A stretch of DNA of 64,000 nucleotides from Gnetum montanum (Eukaryota > Streptophyta > Gnetopsida > Gnetales > Gnetaceae), in the NCBI GenBank assembly GCA_015680685.1, contig MNCI01009622.1, forward strand, positions 398,862-462,861. The letters run 5' to 3'. Made by a program: the position numbers and the translations under genes. The notes beneath the pieces are model-generated. The model did not search any database. It worked only from the letters and a program-made list of their open reading frames with translations, and had not been told where the DNA came from. Shown here in pieces: positions 44,942-56,422 of this stretch (the first letter of the stretch is position 1; each line of letters opens with the position of its first letter).

Positions 44942-45740
44942 CATGGAAGGGACACTTAGCATCAGATAGAGCATAATGAACACTATCAACTAGTGCATTT
45001 AGTTCATTTATCATTTATTTTATCAAGGTAATAATATTATTTCCTTTCTTATATTTAGAAAGATATAAGGCTATGTTTGTAAAGTTAACAATTCTTGTGA
45101 TTATCAAAATAACACTCCTTTTAAAGATAGCTATGAAACTTTTTTCCATAGCATACTTTCTTTCCAAAATTTGTGCATTGAAATAAAAGATACTTTACAT
45201 GTCAAGGAAATAAAAATTGAAATTCTTAATGATTAATGCTCTTACCTCAAAAGGGAAAACTCAAACCTTAGGGCTAAGATTCAAAAATTGACAAGATTGC
45301 TTAAGCAATTAAATAATAGCTCTTTGGAGAAAACCAGGAATCAAAAATAACATTCATCCATTTATGGAAAATCTTCTAGGTCAAATTACTTGAAATTTTT
45401 ATTTTGTGGTAAATATGATGATGTTCAAGCTTATTATTATCTTAGAATTAATCACCACTCTTGGTGTCTGCAAAACTAGCCTAGAAAGAAAACCATGCAG
45501 GATTGGAAAGAGAAAGAAGGAAAGCTTGAAAAGAATTTGATGTCACAAATTACCCTTTCTAATGATAATGTTAGCACATGGTATATTGGAAGTTTATGTT
45601 CAAGGTAAATGATAGGTGACAAATCGTAATTCACCTACTTCAAGAAATAAAATTGTGATATAGTCACATTTGGAGATGACATGGAAGCACCCATAAGAGG
45701 GATTGGTACCATAGGAGGAAAAGGTAAGGGACTACCCCCT
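44942..45740 (+). pseudogene. C1 gag and protease remnants
   Basis: It starts at ATGGAAGGGAC but breaks early. A knuckle-like FLFCGKYDDVQAYYYLR at about 45395 has lost the His/Cys pattern. The protease at 45575-45700 reads WYIGSLCSR where copia has WYIDSGCSRHMTG, so the catalytic Asp-Ser-Gly is gone. It is followed by VTFGDDMEAPIRGIGTIGG. Confidence 0.7.
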
Positions 45741-45959
45741 ATGACCAAAGTGTTTTTTTGTTGGTGGATTAAAACATAATCTTCTTAGTGTGAATCAAAT
45801 TTGTGACTCCAATTTTAATCTTATCTTTTCAAAAGATTTAGAATACAAGATTTATCTATTGGAAATTTTGTGTTAGAAGCATCAAGGAAAGGAAATGTGT
45901 ATACTATATTTTTTCAAATTTTGCTAACCTTAAATCCAAGTGTTTATTAAGCTTTGAAA

Positions 45960-46960
45960 ATGATACTTGTCTTTGGCATAGGAAACTGGGCCACATAAAC
46001 AAGGAAATTCTCTAGACATTGGTATCTAAAGAAATGGTTTGTGGTCTCCCTAATCTTAAAGATTTTAATCTAAATACATGTGAAGCATATCAAAAAGGGA
46101 AACAAACAAGGGTAAGATTTGGTAAGAAAAAATATATTTCTACTACTCGTTCCTTAGATCTACTTCATATGGATGTGGTTGGTCCAATTCAAACTCTCAA
46201 CTTGAAAAAAAAAAGATATTTTTTGACCATTGTTGATGATTATTGTTGCTCAACTTGGGTTGCTTTTTTGTATCATAAAGATGAGATGTTTGATCATTTT
46301 TTGAGAATTAGTAATTAGATCCAAAAAGAAAAAGGATATGGTATTAAATTTATTATAAGTGATAATAGAGGTGAGTTTAGAAATGAAAAATTTGAAAAAT
46401 TTTATCAACTCAATGACATTCTACATCAATTCTCTGCTACAAGAAATCCTCAACAAAATGTTGTAGCTAAATGGAAAAATAGGATCTTGAATGAGATGGG
46501 GAGGAAAATATTAAATGATCAATGCCTTCCTCATCACTTTTTGGCTAAATCCATCAACACCACCTATTATGTATCTAATAGAGTTCTAGTAAGAATATTT
46601 ACTTCTAAAACTCATGAATTATGGATTGGCAGAAAGCCTTTAGTATCTTGTTTTCATTTTTGTAGTTGAAAATGCTATATTTCGAATGATAAATATAACT
46701 TGAGAAAGCTTGATATAGAAACTAATAAGTGAATTTTCTTGGGATATTATCTAGTTAGTAGAGCATACAAAGTATGTAACAAAAGAAAAAATATGATGGA
46801 GGAAACCATAAATATCAAAATAGATGATTATGATCTTACTAGTCCTATACCTGATGATGAAGTTGTTTCCATCCAAAAACTATCTAGCCCAACTTTAGTG
46901 CAGCATGAAAAAAATTTAGAACTCAATAGTGATCATGAAGAGGAAGAAAATGATGATGAT
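45960..46960 (+). pseudogene. C1 GAG-pre-integrase and integrase
   Basis: CLWHRKLGHINKEIL starts the pre-integrase domain (His-x-His zinc region), with NTCEAYQKGKQTRVRF for the CxxC part where the second Cys is now Tyr. The core reads SLDLLHMDVVGPIQ (first Asp), ISDNRGEFRN (second Asp) and NVVAKWKNRILNEMGR (Glu region altered). FLGYYLVSRAYKVCN follows. A few stops interrupt it. Confidence 0.88.
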
Positions 46961-47149
46961 TAAGATATGTGTCTCACTTTGCCAAAACTATCTAGACTTT
47001 GCAAAAAACACTCTCTTAATCATGTTATTAAGGAAGTTCAAGATGGTGTTCACACTAGAAGCCAATTTAAAGAAATGTGTGCCTTCTCTACTTATCTCCC
47101 TTAACTTGAACCTTAAACCTTTAAAGAAGCCAAAAAAAAGGAAGGTTGG

Positions 47150-48600
47150 ATTTTTGCTATCCAAGATGAACTTATTCAGTTTGCTAGAAATAATGTATGG
47201 GAATTAACTCATACGCCCTCTAATAAACTTGTTATTGGAAAAAATTGGATCTTTAGGAACAAGACTAATGATAATGGAAACATCATTAAAAGAAAACATA
47301 GACTAGTTGCCAAAGGATGCAACCAATAAGAATGTATAGGTTTTGATGAAACTTTTTCTCCAGTTGCTAGGTTGGAATCTTTTAGACTTCTTCTTACTTA
47401 TGCAAGCATTAACAACATTGAGCTCTATCAAATGGATGTTAAAAGTGCCTTCTTAAATGGAACCATTCAAGAAGAAGTATACATTAAGCAACCTAAGAGA
47501 TTTGTTAATTCAACCAAGCTTGATCATGTCTATAAACATAAGAAATATCTCTATGGTCTTAAACAAGATCTAAGAGCTTGGTACGAAAGGCTTTCTCAAC
47601 ATCTCATATTAAATGGATTCAAAAGGGGTAAAGCTGATGCTACATTATTTCTTAAAAGAGAAGGTAAAGATCTTTTAATTATTCAAATCTATGTTGATGA
47701 TATTATTTTTGGTGCCACTACTGAAATTATTTACAAGAAATTTTTTGATCTTATGCATTTTGAATTTGAAATGAGCATGATAGGAGAACTCAAGAACTTT
47801 CTTGGGTTTCAAATCTATCAAATGCCTGATGGAACCTTCTTATGTCAAAGCAAGTATGTAAAATATATTATGCTAAAATATAATTTGGCTGATGTTAAAG
47901 TTAAAATTACTCCAATGGCTGCAAATTTTAAACTTGTTAAAGATGATCAAGGTAAGCCAATTGATCCCAAGCTTTATAGAGGTATGATTGGTAGTCCTCT
48001 CTATCTAATTGCTAGTCAATCGAATATAGCCTTAAGTGTAGGAGTGTGTCCTAGATATCAGTTAGCTCCAAATGATTCTTACTACTAGGCTATTAAGGAA
48101 ATATTTTACTAATTAAAAGGTACTACTAACTGGGGCCTTTAGTATCCAAAGGATTCTTCCCTTGAACTTGCTAGTTATTGTGATGTAGATTGGGTAGGAT
48201 GTTCTGATGATCATTGTAGCATGAGTGGTAATTATTTCTTCTTGGGAAGAACTCTCATTTATTGAAAAACCAAGAAGAAAACCTCTATAGCTCTTTCAAC
48301 CATAGAATCTGGATACATCTCTTCTAGCAGTTATTATGATCAAATACATTTGATGAAGGAAGCTCTCAAAGATTTAGGTGTGCATGTAGACTCAACTCCT
48401 ATTTATTGTGTTAACAAGAGCACTATCAACATGACCAAGAATTCAATGCAACATTCTCATACCAAACATATTGAGATGTGCCAACATTTCATACAAGAGC
48501 ATACACAACATGGTCATGTCAGATTAGAGTTCATTGAAACTGAGAGTCAACTAGCTAATACCTTCACAAAACCCTTGGATGAACATCAATAGGCATCTCT
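47150..48600 (+). pseudogene. C1 reverse transcriptase and RNase H
   Basis: NNVWELTHTPSNK and WIFRNKTNDNG lead to FDETFSPVARLESFRLLL. YQMDVKSAFLNGTIQEEVYI, KYLYGLKQDLRAWYERL and IYVDDIIFGAT (YVDD active site, near 47695) follow, then GELKNFLGFQIYQ and DPKLYRGMIGSPLYL. A 238-codon stretch at 47372-48088 is uninterrupted. RNase H has SYCDVDWVGCSDDHCSMSG, ALSTIESGYIS and HTKHIEMCQHFIQEH, ending near FTKPLDEHQ at 48592. One TAA before the core and later stops prevent function. IFGAT is usual in SIRE-type elements. Confidence 0.93.
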
Positions 48601-48865
48601 TTGTAAGAATATGGGAATAGAACCTTGTGCTATAATGTGTTTATTTTCATTACTTCTATTCTTAATCCAAATAAAACAAAATAAAAGAAATACAAAATTC
48701 AAAACACCAAAAACATTTTCTTTTCTCTATGCATCTATTTAGGAGGAGTTTGTCTCACCTTTCTGGTTATGTACAAAAAGGAGGAGAAGTACGTAAAATG
48801 TGTTATTATTATAAAAAAACTAACCAATTTTCTTAATTTTTGGAAATTACCAAAAAGAGGAAGAT
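48601..48865 (+). other. C1 3' untranslated region and polypurine tract
   Basis: Short non-coding stretch. The tract ACCAAAAAGAGGAAGAT at 48849-48865 directly precedes the LTR. Confidence 0.75.
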
Positions 48866-49966
48866 TGTGGACCTTTTGGTATTGGTATATCAAGACATTA
48901 AGGAAAATGAAAAACAAGTTTGTTTATATGTGTGTGTAGATGTTATGCTTCCAAGACAAGAACTTGGATTGAGCAAAGCTATGGAAAAGGAACAATGTGT
49001 TCATCATGCAAGGTAAAATGAAAAAAGACATATCTAGGAAGTAGCAAATGTTTTGGTAGATTTGGGATGAAGTTAGAGAAAATTTAGAAAAACTTCTTTG
49101 AAAACAACAAGACATCTTTTCCCAACAAAAGACATATTTCATGAGGAAAAGATGTCTTTATAGAATGTAGGCCAAATATAGAAAGACATATTTCATTAAG
49201 CAAAGATGTCTTCCACAATAAATACTTCAAAAAGACATCTTTCAAGAAACAAAGACATCTTCCCAGATTTGAAGGTAAATTTAGAGAGACATCTTAGGCA
49301 TGAGAAAGACGTTTCCCACGATCATTAATGGTTGTTAGCTAACCATTGCATGAGTTTTGAGAAGGATTTAGCAACATGGTAGCTATAAGAAGATTTTGTG
49401 TGCATTGGGAAAAGTGAAACAATTATTGTATTCATTGTACAATCATTTGTAATCATTGAATTCTCTATTACTCCTTATTATCTAATCATTTTGGATTTGT
49501 AAAGTGTGTTGTACATAACTATGTAAGAATCTACAAATTAAGTTGTAATCTTTCCTTATAATTTCTACTCTTGTTTTCTTTGAGGGGTTGAGTTGCTTGA
49601 GCTTGTTAAGATCCTACAGGATTAAGTTTTTGGTGCTATGGTATAACACTCCAGTGCAAAGCTCAAGATTGTAAAGGTTGTGGAAGCCTTGAAACCACAT
49701 TTCCAAGCCTAATGGGACCCTATGGGGTTGAGTGATTGGTACTAAGTTACAACACTCTGAAGGTAGACTTGATGACTATACAGGAAGTGGACCCTTCAAC
49801 CATGTTTTGAGAGCAACAAAGTTTGAAGGTGTCCTTGCGATCTACCCTTTGAATATGGAGTACCCATGTTGGGGAACCATGTAAATTTGTGTGTGTGCTT
49901 TGTTTTATAAAGGTTTGATTTGGAAAACATATTCATTCCACCCCATTCTAAGTTCTATGATCCACA
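48866..49966 (+). mobile_element. C1 3' LTR
   Basis: Length 1101. The same order of palindromic GACATCTT words (49020-49320) and GTAGCTATAAGAAG as the 5' LTR. Confidence 0.88.
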
Positions 49967-50920
49967 CCTACAAGGTCCCAACAAGCTTAAAATGTGATTT
50001 GAAGGGCACCACACCCTATACAAAAGATATGCTCTAGAGTAATTTGACACCATGAATCTGCTCAACCCCACAAGGTCTCGACAAGCCTAGAATGTAGTTT
50101 CCAAGATCCCAAAACCTTTACAACTTAAGCTTTATTTCAAAGTGTTGTGGTGATATACCAACACTCAATTGTGTAGGATTCCAAAAAGCTCAAGAAAGAT
50201 GCCTTCCCGTAAGAAGCACATCAACCCCATAAGGCTATAGAAAAGAAACAAGAATTACAAGCATGCAACTAATTTTGTTGATCCTTGCACATTAAGGTAC
50301 ATCTCACTTTTACCACTTACAATAGACAAATGATAGTACAATTAGGAATAATAATAAGAGAATAATATATACAATAATTGCTTGATAATGACACTTGATA
50401 GTACACAATGCTTGCACATTTCCCAATGGAATTAAGTCTTCTTATAGTCAATAATTTTTTAAAATCACTTTAAAATTCATGCAATAGCTATTTAATGGTT
50501 ATTGGAAACATCTTCTTTAAGGTTGAGACATCTTTCTCCATTAGATCTTTATTTTGGATAGACATCCTCTCCATAGGAAAGACATATTTGTGAAGACATA
50601 TTCATGAAGATGTCTTTCTCACTAGAAATATGTCTATTGGTTTTGATAGACATATTCTCTAGGTCTTCGTCAATTCTGGTAAGAAGTCTACTATTTTTGG
50701 AAGATGCCTATTCTTCATTAGAGACATCTCTTTTGTAGGCTCCAAAAATAAAACTACTCGTTTTGATGTTGGGAGCCTTTAGATGGCTCCAAACAAGTTC
50801 CCATATATCATATAACCTCATAAACTCATCAAAGTAAGCCAAAAACACTCCAAAATATGCTAGAACATCTAGGAATTATCCTCAACAAAAGTCAACACAA
50901 ATAGAAACATTTTTTTGAAT
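49967..50920 (-). mobile_element. C2 5' LTR, second part
   Basis: It continues the LTR interrupted at 43819; CCTACAAGGTCCCAACAAGC matches the C2 3' LTR at 39470. It runs into the gap about 150 bases before the expected U3 start. The palindromic repeat array lies at about 50500-50740. Confidence 0.82.
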
Positions 50921-51635
50921 NNNNNNNNNNNNNNNNNNNNNNNNNNNNNNNNNNNNNNNNNNNNNNNNNNNNNNNNNNNNNNNNNNNNNNNNNNNNNNNN
51001 NNNNNNNNNNNNNNNNNNNNNNNNNNNNNNNNNNNNNNNNNNNNNNNNNNNNNNNNNNNNNNNNNNNNNNNNNNNNNNNNNNNNNNNNNNNNNNNNNNNN
51101 NNNNNNNNNNNNNNNNNNNNNNNNNNNNNNNNNNNNNNNNNNNNNNNNNNNNNNNNNNNNNNNNNNNNNNNNNNNNNNNNNNNNNNNNNNNNNNNNNNNN
51201 NNNNNNNNNNNNNNNNNNNNNNNNNNNNNNNNNNNNNNNNNNNNNNNNNNNNNNNNNNNNNNNNNNNNNNNNNNNNNNNNNNNNNNNNNNNNNNNNNNNN
51301 NNNNNNNNNNNNNNNNNNNNNNNNNNNNNNNNNNNNNNNNNNNNNNNNNNNNNNNNNNNNNNNNNNNNNNNNNNNNNNNNNNNNNNNNNNNNNNNNNNNN
51401 NNNNNNNNNNNNNNNNNNNNNNNNNNNNNNNNNNNNNNNNNNNNNNNNNNNNNNNNNNNNNNNNNNNNNNNNNNNNNNNNNNNNNNNNNNNNNNNNNNNN
51501 NNNNNNNNNNNNNNNNNNNNNNNNNNNNNNNNNNNNNNNNNNNNNNNNNNNNNNNNNNNNNNNNNNNNNNNNNNNNNNNNNNNNNNNNNNNNNNNNNNNN
51601 NNNNNNNNNNNNNNNNNNNNNNNNNNNNNNNNNNN
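50921..51635. other. Assembly gap (715 N)
   Basis: Unsequenced. It should hold the last ~150 bases of the C2 LTR, its target site, and possibly the remainder of the B and A2 LTRs or a junction to element D. Confidence 1.
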
Positions 51636-52980
51636 ACCTTCTTCTAGATTTGGGGAGTAAGTTTCAACAAGACCTTATCCCTTTCATTAAACTTGACCAC
51701 CCTCCAATTTTGACCTGCATAGGTCTTCATGTGCCTCTGCACCTTGGCTAAGCTTTCTTAAGCTTTCTCATACAATTCTTACTTATCGTGTGCAAAGCAA
51801 TACACTACTGGGCATTTCCCTTGTGACTTTGATTTCGCCACCTCCAATGGCATTATGGGTTGATGCCCAAAGACTAACTCTATGAGACTCGACCCCATCA
51901 AATAAGTTTGATGGAAGTTATTGTAAAATTAGACAGTTTCTAACAATGAGACATAATTCCATTGACTTGTGGTTACAAAGTGATGAAGATATTCTTCAAC
52001 CAAATCACTCACCTACTTAGTTTGCCGATCTATTTAGGAATGGTTGGCTATAAAAAATTTTAATTATGAGCCCATCAAAGAGAACAACACCACCTAAAAC
52101 TTCCCTATGAACATCCCAGTCACTTACAATATCCCTTGGTACCACAAATACCTTTAACACATGCTGAAGGAAGAGTTTGGTAGTTTTTTCTGCTATGCAC
52201 ACCTAGGGTGTAGCTACAAACATAGCGTATTTTGAGAATTGATCCACCACAACCAATACCAATGCCTTCCCATCCACCTATGTGAATCTCATGATGAAAT
52301 TCATGGAAACAGACTCCCATGTTCTTTCCAGAATTGGGAGAGGTTGAAGAAGCCTAGCCTACTTCTTCTTCTATCTTGTCTAGCTGACACACTAAACATG
52401 TTCTCACATAAAATTTCATATCCTCTTCCATCTTGGGCCAAAAGTATCTTTGAGATAGAAGAGCTAACACTCTCTTCACCCCTAGGTGTCTAGCCCATTG
52501 GGTATCATGGGTTTCCTTCATTAGTTCACACCTTAATCCCCCACCATTAGGAACATACAGTGTGTGTTTTATGAAGTTAGTGTGGATTACATTTAACCTT
52601 TCTAGTGCCCACGGACACTTTAAGTGTGGTTACACAAGGGCATTATAGGTTGAAACCTGCTTTGGGGAGGATCCACTTGTGTAATTTTTTTGTAATCTTC
52701 ACTTGTGATATAGCTCACACACACCATTTCTTATCCTCAGCATAATTTTCAAATTATTTTCTTTCCCTACTATTATCCCTCTGAATTTCCACATTTCTAT
52801 GCACCATTACATAGCCTTTTTCTTCCATCTAAAGTTTTATTGATAAAATCCACACCATCATCATTAATTTTGCCTTTTGAATTAATGGAATTTCCCTATA
52901 ATCCCTTGATAATAGCCCAATGTTCTCAATTTACAATGTTGATTTCAAATAATCCTTCAAAAATTTAGTATTCTTGTGGT
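51636..52980 (-). pseudogene. Element D: chromovirus-like integrase fragment
   Basis: The minus strand reads LYVPNGG, HDTQWARHLG (His of the zinc finger), SQRYFWPKMEEDMKFYVRTC and LVCQLDK (CxxC). The core reads GGWEGIGIG / FSKY-like and FVVPRDIVSDWDVH (second catalytic Asp region). The C-terminus near 51790-51640 reads HMKTYAGQNWRVVKFNERDK and VLLKLTPQI. These are typical of plant Ty3 chromovirus integrases. Several frameshifts are present. The left end is in the gap and the right end is lost where A3 begins at about 52985. Confidence 0.84.
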
Positions 52981-52996
52981 GCCCTATGTCCCTAGG

Positions 52997-53038
52997 GTCG
53001 TGATATCGCGAACGCGATGTCCCGTACGCAATATCTCA
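52997..53038 (+). promoter_or_regulatory. Internal U3-like repeats of A3
   Basis: GTCGTGATATCGCGAACG, GCGATGTCCC and GTACGCAATATCTC are of the same kind as the U3 repeats of A3 at 56446-56508. It is followed by a C run. No clear TATA box is visible within 60 bases, unlike A1 and A2. It lies about 480 bases upstream of the 3' ORF start. Confidence 0.55.
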
Positions 53039-53080
53039 TCCCCCCCCCTGTGTGAAACACTTAGCATCATTTTTTCCATT

Positions 53081-53230
53081 CACATGGGGGAGTTTTCAAA
53101 TTTTTTCTCTACAACTTGTGATTGAGTAACCCTTGCTTTTCTAACTATATCTCACTTGCTGGTACTCTGATTTTAATTCTTTCTGAACTTGCTTGAACCT
53201 GGAGTGTTCAACTTAATCGTGGGGGAGGGA
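53081..53230 (+). promoter_or_regulatory. Purine-rich tracts upstream of the A3 3' ORF
   Basis: ACATGGGGGAGTTTTCAAA at 53082-53100 matches AATGAGGGGGGAGTTTTTG of A1 (14662-14680). AACTTAATCGTGGGGGAGGG at 53210-53229 matches both the A1 post-pol tract (12976) and TTTATCGTGGGGGCC at 14780. One of these may act as an internal plus-strand primer. Confidence 0.5.
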
Positions 53231-53514
53231 CATCTACCGAAAAGTGCCTAATTTTTTTGGAATTATCATCGCCCAAAGGACATCATTTAGGGTAATTAAC
53301 TATAACACTTAGAATAATTGTGCCTAAAAATCATTTAATCCCTAGGTATACCAGGAAACTAAAATGGGAAACCACCTAAGTCACAGGGCTCATTATTACA
53401 GTTTTTTGGGCAATATCACACGTGATAACATAAGATCATTAATTAAGGCAAGCAGTAAGGTATAACTTAAATTCAAAAATAACCTTACTAATGCTTGACC
53501 CCATGTGATTGCAG

Positions 53515-56256
53515 ATGGCCCCAAAACGTGGACAATAGGAAGGTGCTTCTCAAGGTGGAAACAAATGATCTCAGAGAGGTGGAAGACAAGATCCTACTGG
53601 AAAACATGTAGAATAGGAGGAACAATCATTCAAAATTCTCAAGAAGATCCCCCTATCATATGATCCAGGTAGGCAGAAGGAGGAGCTGCTGTAGCACCTG
53701 AACAGGGACAACATCTCACGTTGCCCCAAGATTGTGTTCAGGCCATCCATGAAAAGTCCACATTCACTGTGGTGATTGTGGAATTGAACTTTGAATATTT
53801 TGCAAAGTTTGCTCCTGAGGCCATTAGGGATCACCTCAAAGGATCCCCATTATGGCCTACCCTCTCTGAAAACAGTGCCTAGTACCTAGGAGAGATGTAC
53901 CAATTTTGGCACAATAGGAAGCAAGGCACCACTATCCATATTTGTGATGTGACAGTTGATTTCTCTATGTAGGCCATTTCGGAAGTGTTAAACCTTTTGA
54001 ACGCAGTGCCCAAGGTTGCCCAGTTATCCATCCATTCAAACCCCGATGTGTGATAGGATTGGTTGAAAAGGGCTTACGGCAAAGATAAAACATTTGGTGA
54101 GTTGACGATAGAAGAGAGGATTTACTTTAAAATTGGAACATATCACCTCTTCCCCATGAAGGGCTTGAAAAGAATATCAATGTATGCAGCTAGAGGATGT
54201 GTAGTGTGGATGGGAAAGGTTACCACTAACCTGCCCCATCTATATTTAACGGAGATCCTAAGGCAATTCGAGGAACAAAAGATAGGGAAGATGGCACTGC
54301 CTTTTCCTTGTCTTATCAGAAAGCTTTGCCAACATGCTAGTATTTGGGGGTACACCAATGATGTCCTCCGAAAAGCTGAAACTGCTTCATTTTCTAAATT
54401 GCTAAAGGTACTAGCTCCAAGGAAAAGCACTGGTGAAGAGCTGGGACTAGAACAAGAAGAAGAACAGATGGCTAGACCAATTGCAACTCAACTTGCAAGA
54501 CCTAGCCAACCTTCAAACATGGGTCCCAGCCAACAATAGGAAGGAGGGCCTAGCACAGGCCAGGATCAACAGCCGCTACAAGACTATAGACCATCGATGA
54601 GCCATCTTAGGGCCATCACTGAGATGGTCAATTAGGGAAGTCATGATGATGCAAACCTCTTCCACGTCATTGATGATGTCATACAACCCACTATTTCTTT
54701 GGATCACACAAGGGGTGAAATGTCTATTCACACAGGAGGAGGGAAAAGTAGATGGTCACAATAGATCTCAGGAAACACAACATCTTTCCATGTGTAATTA
54801 GAAACTAGTGAAGGGGCCACCGTGGTGGTCATGCAACACTAGAATGCCACGGGAGCCATGGATCACATCAAAGAATCATTCAATGTACCTGTTGTGCCAT
54901 CGGCAGATCTCATAAGAGCATGGGATGCTCAAACTTTGGCCGAAACCTGAATGACTCCTGTGGAACATGAGGATGTGCTTGATCGATTGCTCCAAATAGG
55001 GTAGTAATGACATCCTTGTTTGACATCCCTCAGGATGTTACGGCAATTTAGTTAGACCTCATTTCCACAAAGGGGAAGCTGATCTTAACAGAAGTGAGGG
55101 CTGAGCATGTTGAAGCTGAGGTTCAAAAACTACAAGAGTAGCTCGTGGCCTTAAAAGTAGCATAGAGGGACCCTCTGTAATTTGTTTCCGCAAACTAGCT
55201 AGATAATTTTAGAACTGACCAAGTAACCAAGTTAATAGTAGAGAATAAAAAGGTGGCTGATGAAAAAGAGAAGGCTATTTGGAATGCCTCTATACCACAA
55301 GCGCAAACTCATGCGCATATCAATGCACTCAAGGCCTTACAAGAAGAAAACAAGCAGCTCATTGCAGACAACCTTTGGTTGACCACTGTGGAAAAGAAAA
55401 AGAAAGTTCTTGAGGAACACTTCCATCAATTACAAGAAAAATTCATATGGATCAACCAAGATGTATGCCTCTTAGCCAGAGAGAATTGAACCCTCTCGAT
55501 GGAGGAGATATGCGCCATTCATCAAAAGTAAGCTATTGAGATAAGCGCATGGCAAAATGAGGCTAAATGGCATGAAAAATTAAAAGAGCACTTCTGAGAT
55601 CAGGTGGGGATGTACAAACAAATCCTTGAGAAGAAGATCCATATGACCAGGGCCCACATCAATGCTACCAGTGCTCAACACATTGACTAGTGGGCCATAT
55701 TGGACACATATGCCTTTGCCCACCAAGCAGAAGTTAAGAGCCAGGACCTGCACATTCAAGATTTGATAGAATACATGGAGTTGGAAAATTTGAGATATGC
55801 CAACCTTGCCATGTTAATAGCAAGGTGCTTGAGGATAAAGCTCGAGTAGCAGAATTTGCAGAACACAAGAAGTTGTTGGAGAAACTGGAAGTTACAAATT
55901 CTAAACTTGAGATGGTGAAAGCCAACTACCAAGGCCAGAAAGGTGTTGCAACGGACTTGGCTTGATGGCTAGCAAATTTTCATGAGTACAAGGATAAAGC
56001 CAGAGCCTATGAGGAGGAATGATGGGTGTTTATGGCTTGGTATGTCAAAGCCAATCAAATGTTTCTGCAACTACCCTGTCCATGGAAAGTGCCGAATCCA
56101 TCAAACATTGGAACATTAGCATGGATGGCACAAGATCCTTGAACCAAAGAGGAGAAGCTCCAGGCCATACTTCAACACCATCAAGCCTTAAAACCTAGAG
56201 CACAAGATAAAGGGAAAGCACCAATGGAGGAGCCACCGCCACCTGGAACTACATGA
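53515..56256 (+). pseudogene. A3 3' ORF (env position, about 910 codons)
   Basis: ATG at 53515, directly after TGATTGCAG, reads MAPKRGQ. The N-terminal domain (53750-54450) has FEYFAKFAPEAIRDHLKG, YQFWHNRKQGTTIHICDV, LTIEERIYFKIGTYHLFPM, RGCVVWMGKV and MALPFPCLIRKLCQHAS. This resembles the 'putative plant transposon protein' family. A linker with ATVVVMQHQN-like and DHIKESFNVPVVP follows, then a coiled coil (AIWNASIPQAQTHAHINAL, LQEENKQLIADN, 55253-55490), and a C-terminal WYVKANQMFLQLPCPWKVP, then DP..KEEKLQAIL, ending EPPPPGTT then TGA. Frameshifts and TAG stops break it. No membrane segment is seen. Function unknown. Confidence 0.78.
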
Positions 56257-56407
56257 GTTCCACTCATTTTTGTAGATGTAGAACATTCTCTGTGTTGTGT
56301 CTTCATTTTGTTTTCATTCCACACTGCGACATAATTCCATTTTCACCATCCAATAATCCCATACCTATTCACTATGTAATAACTGTAACTCAAGGATGAA
56401 TTTTCAT

Positions 56408-56422
56408 TCAGTCGTGGGGGTA
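56408..56422 (+). promoter_or_regulatory. 3' polypurine tract of A3
   Basis: CAGTCGTGGGGGTA directly before TGATGAGT. Confidence 0.72.

Larger units (their letters stand above)
43820..49966 (+). mobile_element. C1: Ty1/copia (SIRE/Maximus-like) element inside the C2 5' LTR
   Basis: LTRs at 43820-44898 and 48866-49966 with TGTGGA...TCCACA ends (the 5' copy starts TATGGA). A primer-binding site TGGTATTGGATCC lies at 44901 and a polypurine tract ACCAAAAAGAGGAAGAT at 48849-48865. Target duplication is CCCAC (43815-43819) and CCTAC (49967-49971). The uninterrupted C2 3' LTR has CCTAC at the same place (39470). It is the most intact element in the window, with gag-PR-INT-RT-RH in order. Confidence 0.92.
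39222..50920 (-). mobile_element. C2: Ty1/copia element (minus), interrupted by C1
   Basis: The 3' LTR is at 39222-40569, the polypurine tract at 40570-40590, the gag region at about 42100-43570, the primer-binding site at 43584-43596, and the 5' LTR at 43599-43819 plus 49967-50920 and into the gap. The two LTR copies agree closely, for example the CAAAATTT..GTGGTTCCCCAACTTGG segment. The internal region is only about 3 kb and no integrase or reverse transcriptase is recognisable, so C2 is deleted or non-autonomous. Confidence 0.83.

Noticed and set aside
52997-53038. Rare-cutter-like or protein-binding site GATATCGCGAACGCGAT as a unique element
   Set aside because: It is one of a set of family A repeats, so it was treated as part of the U3-like block rather than a separate feature.
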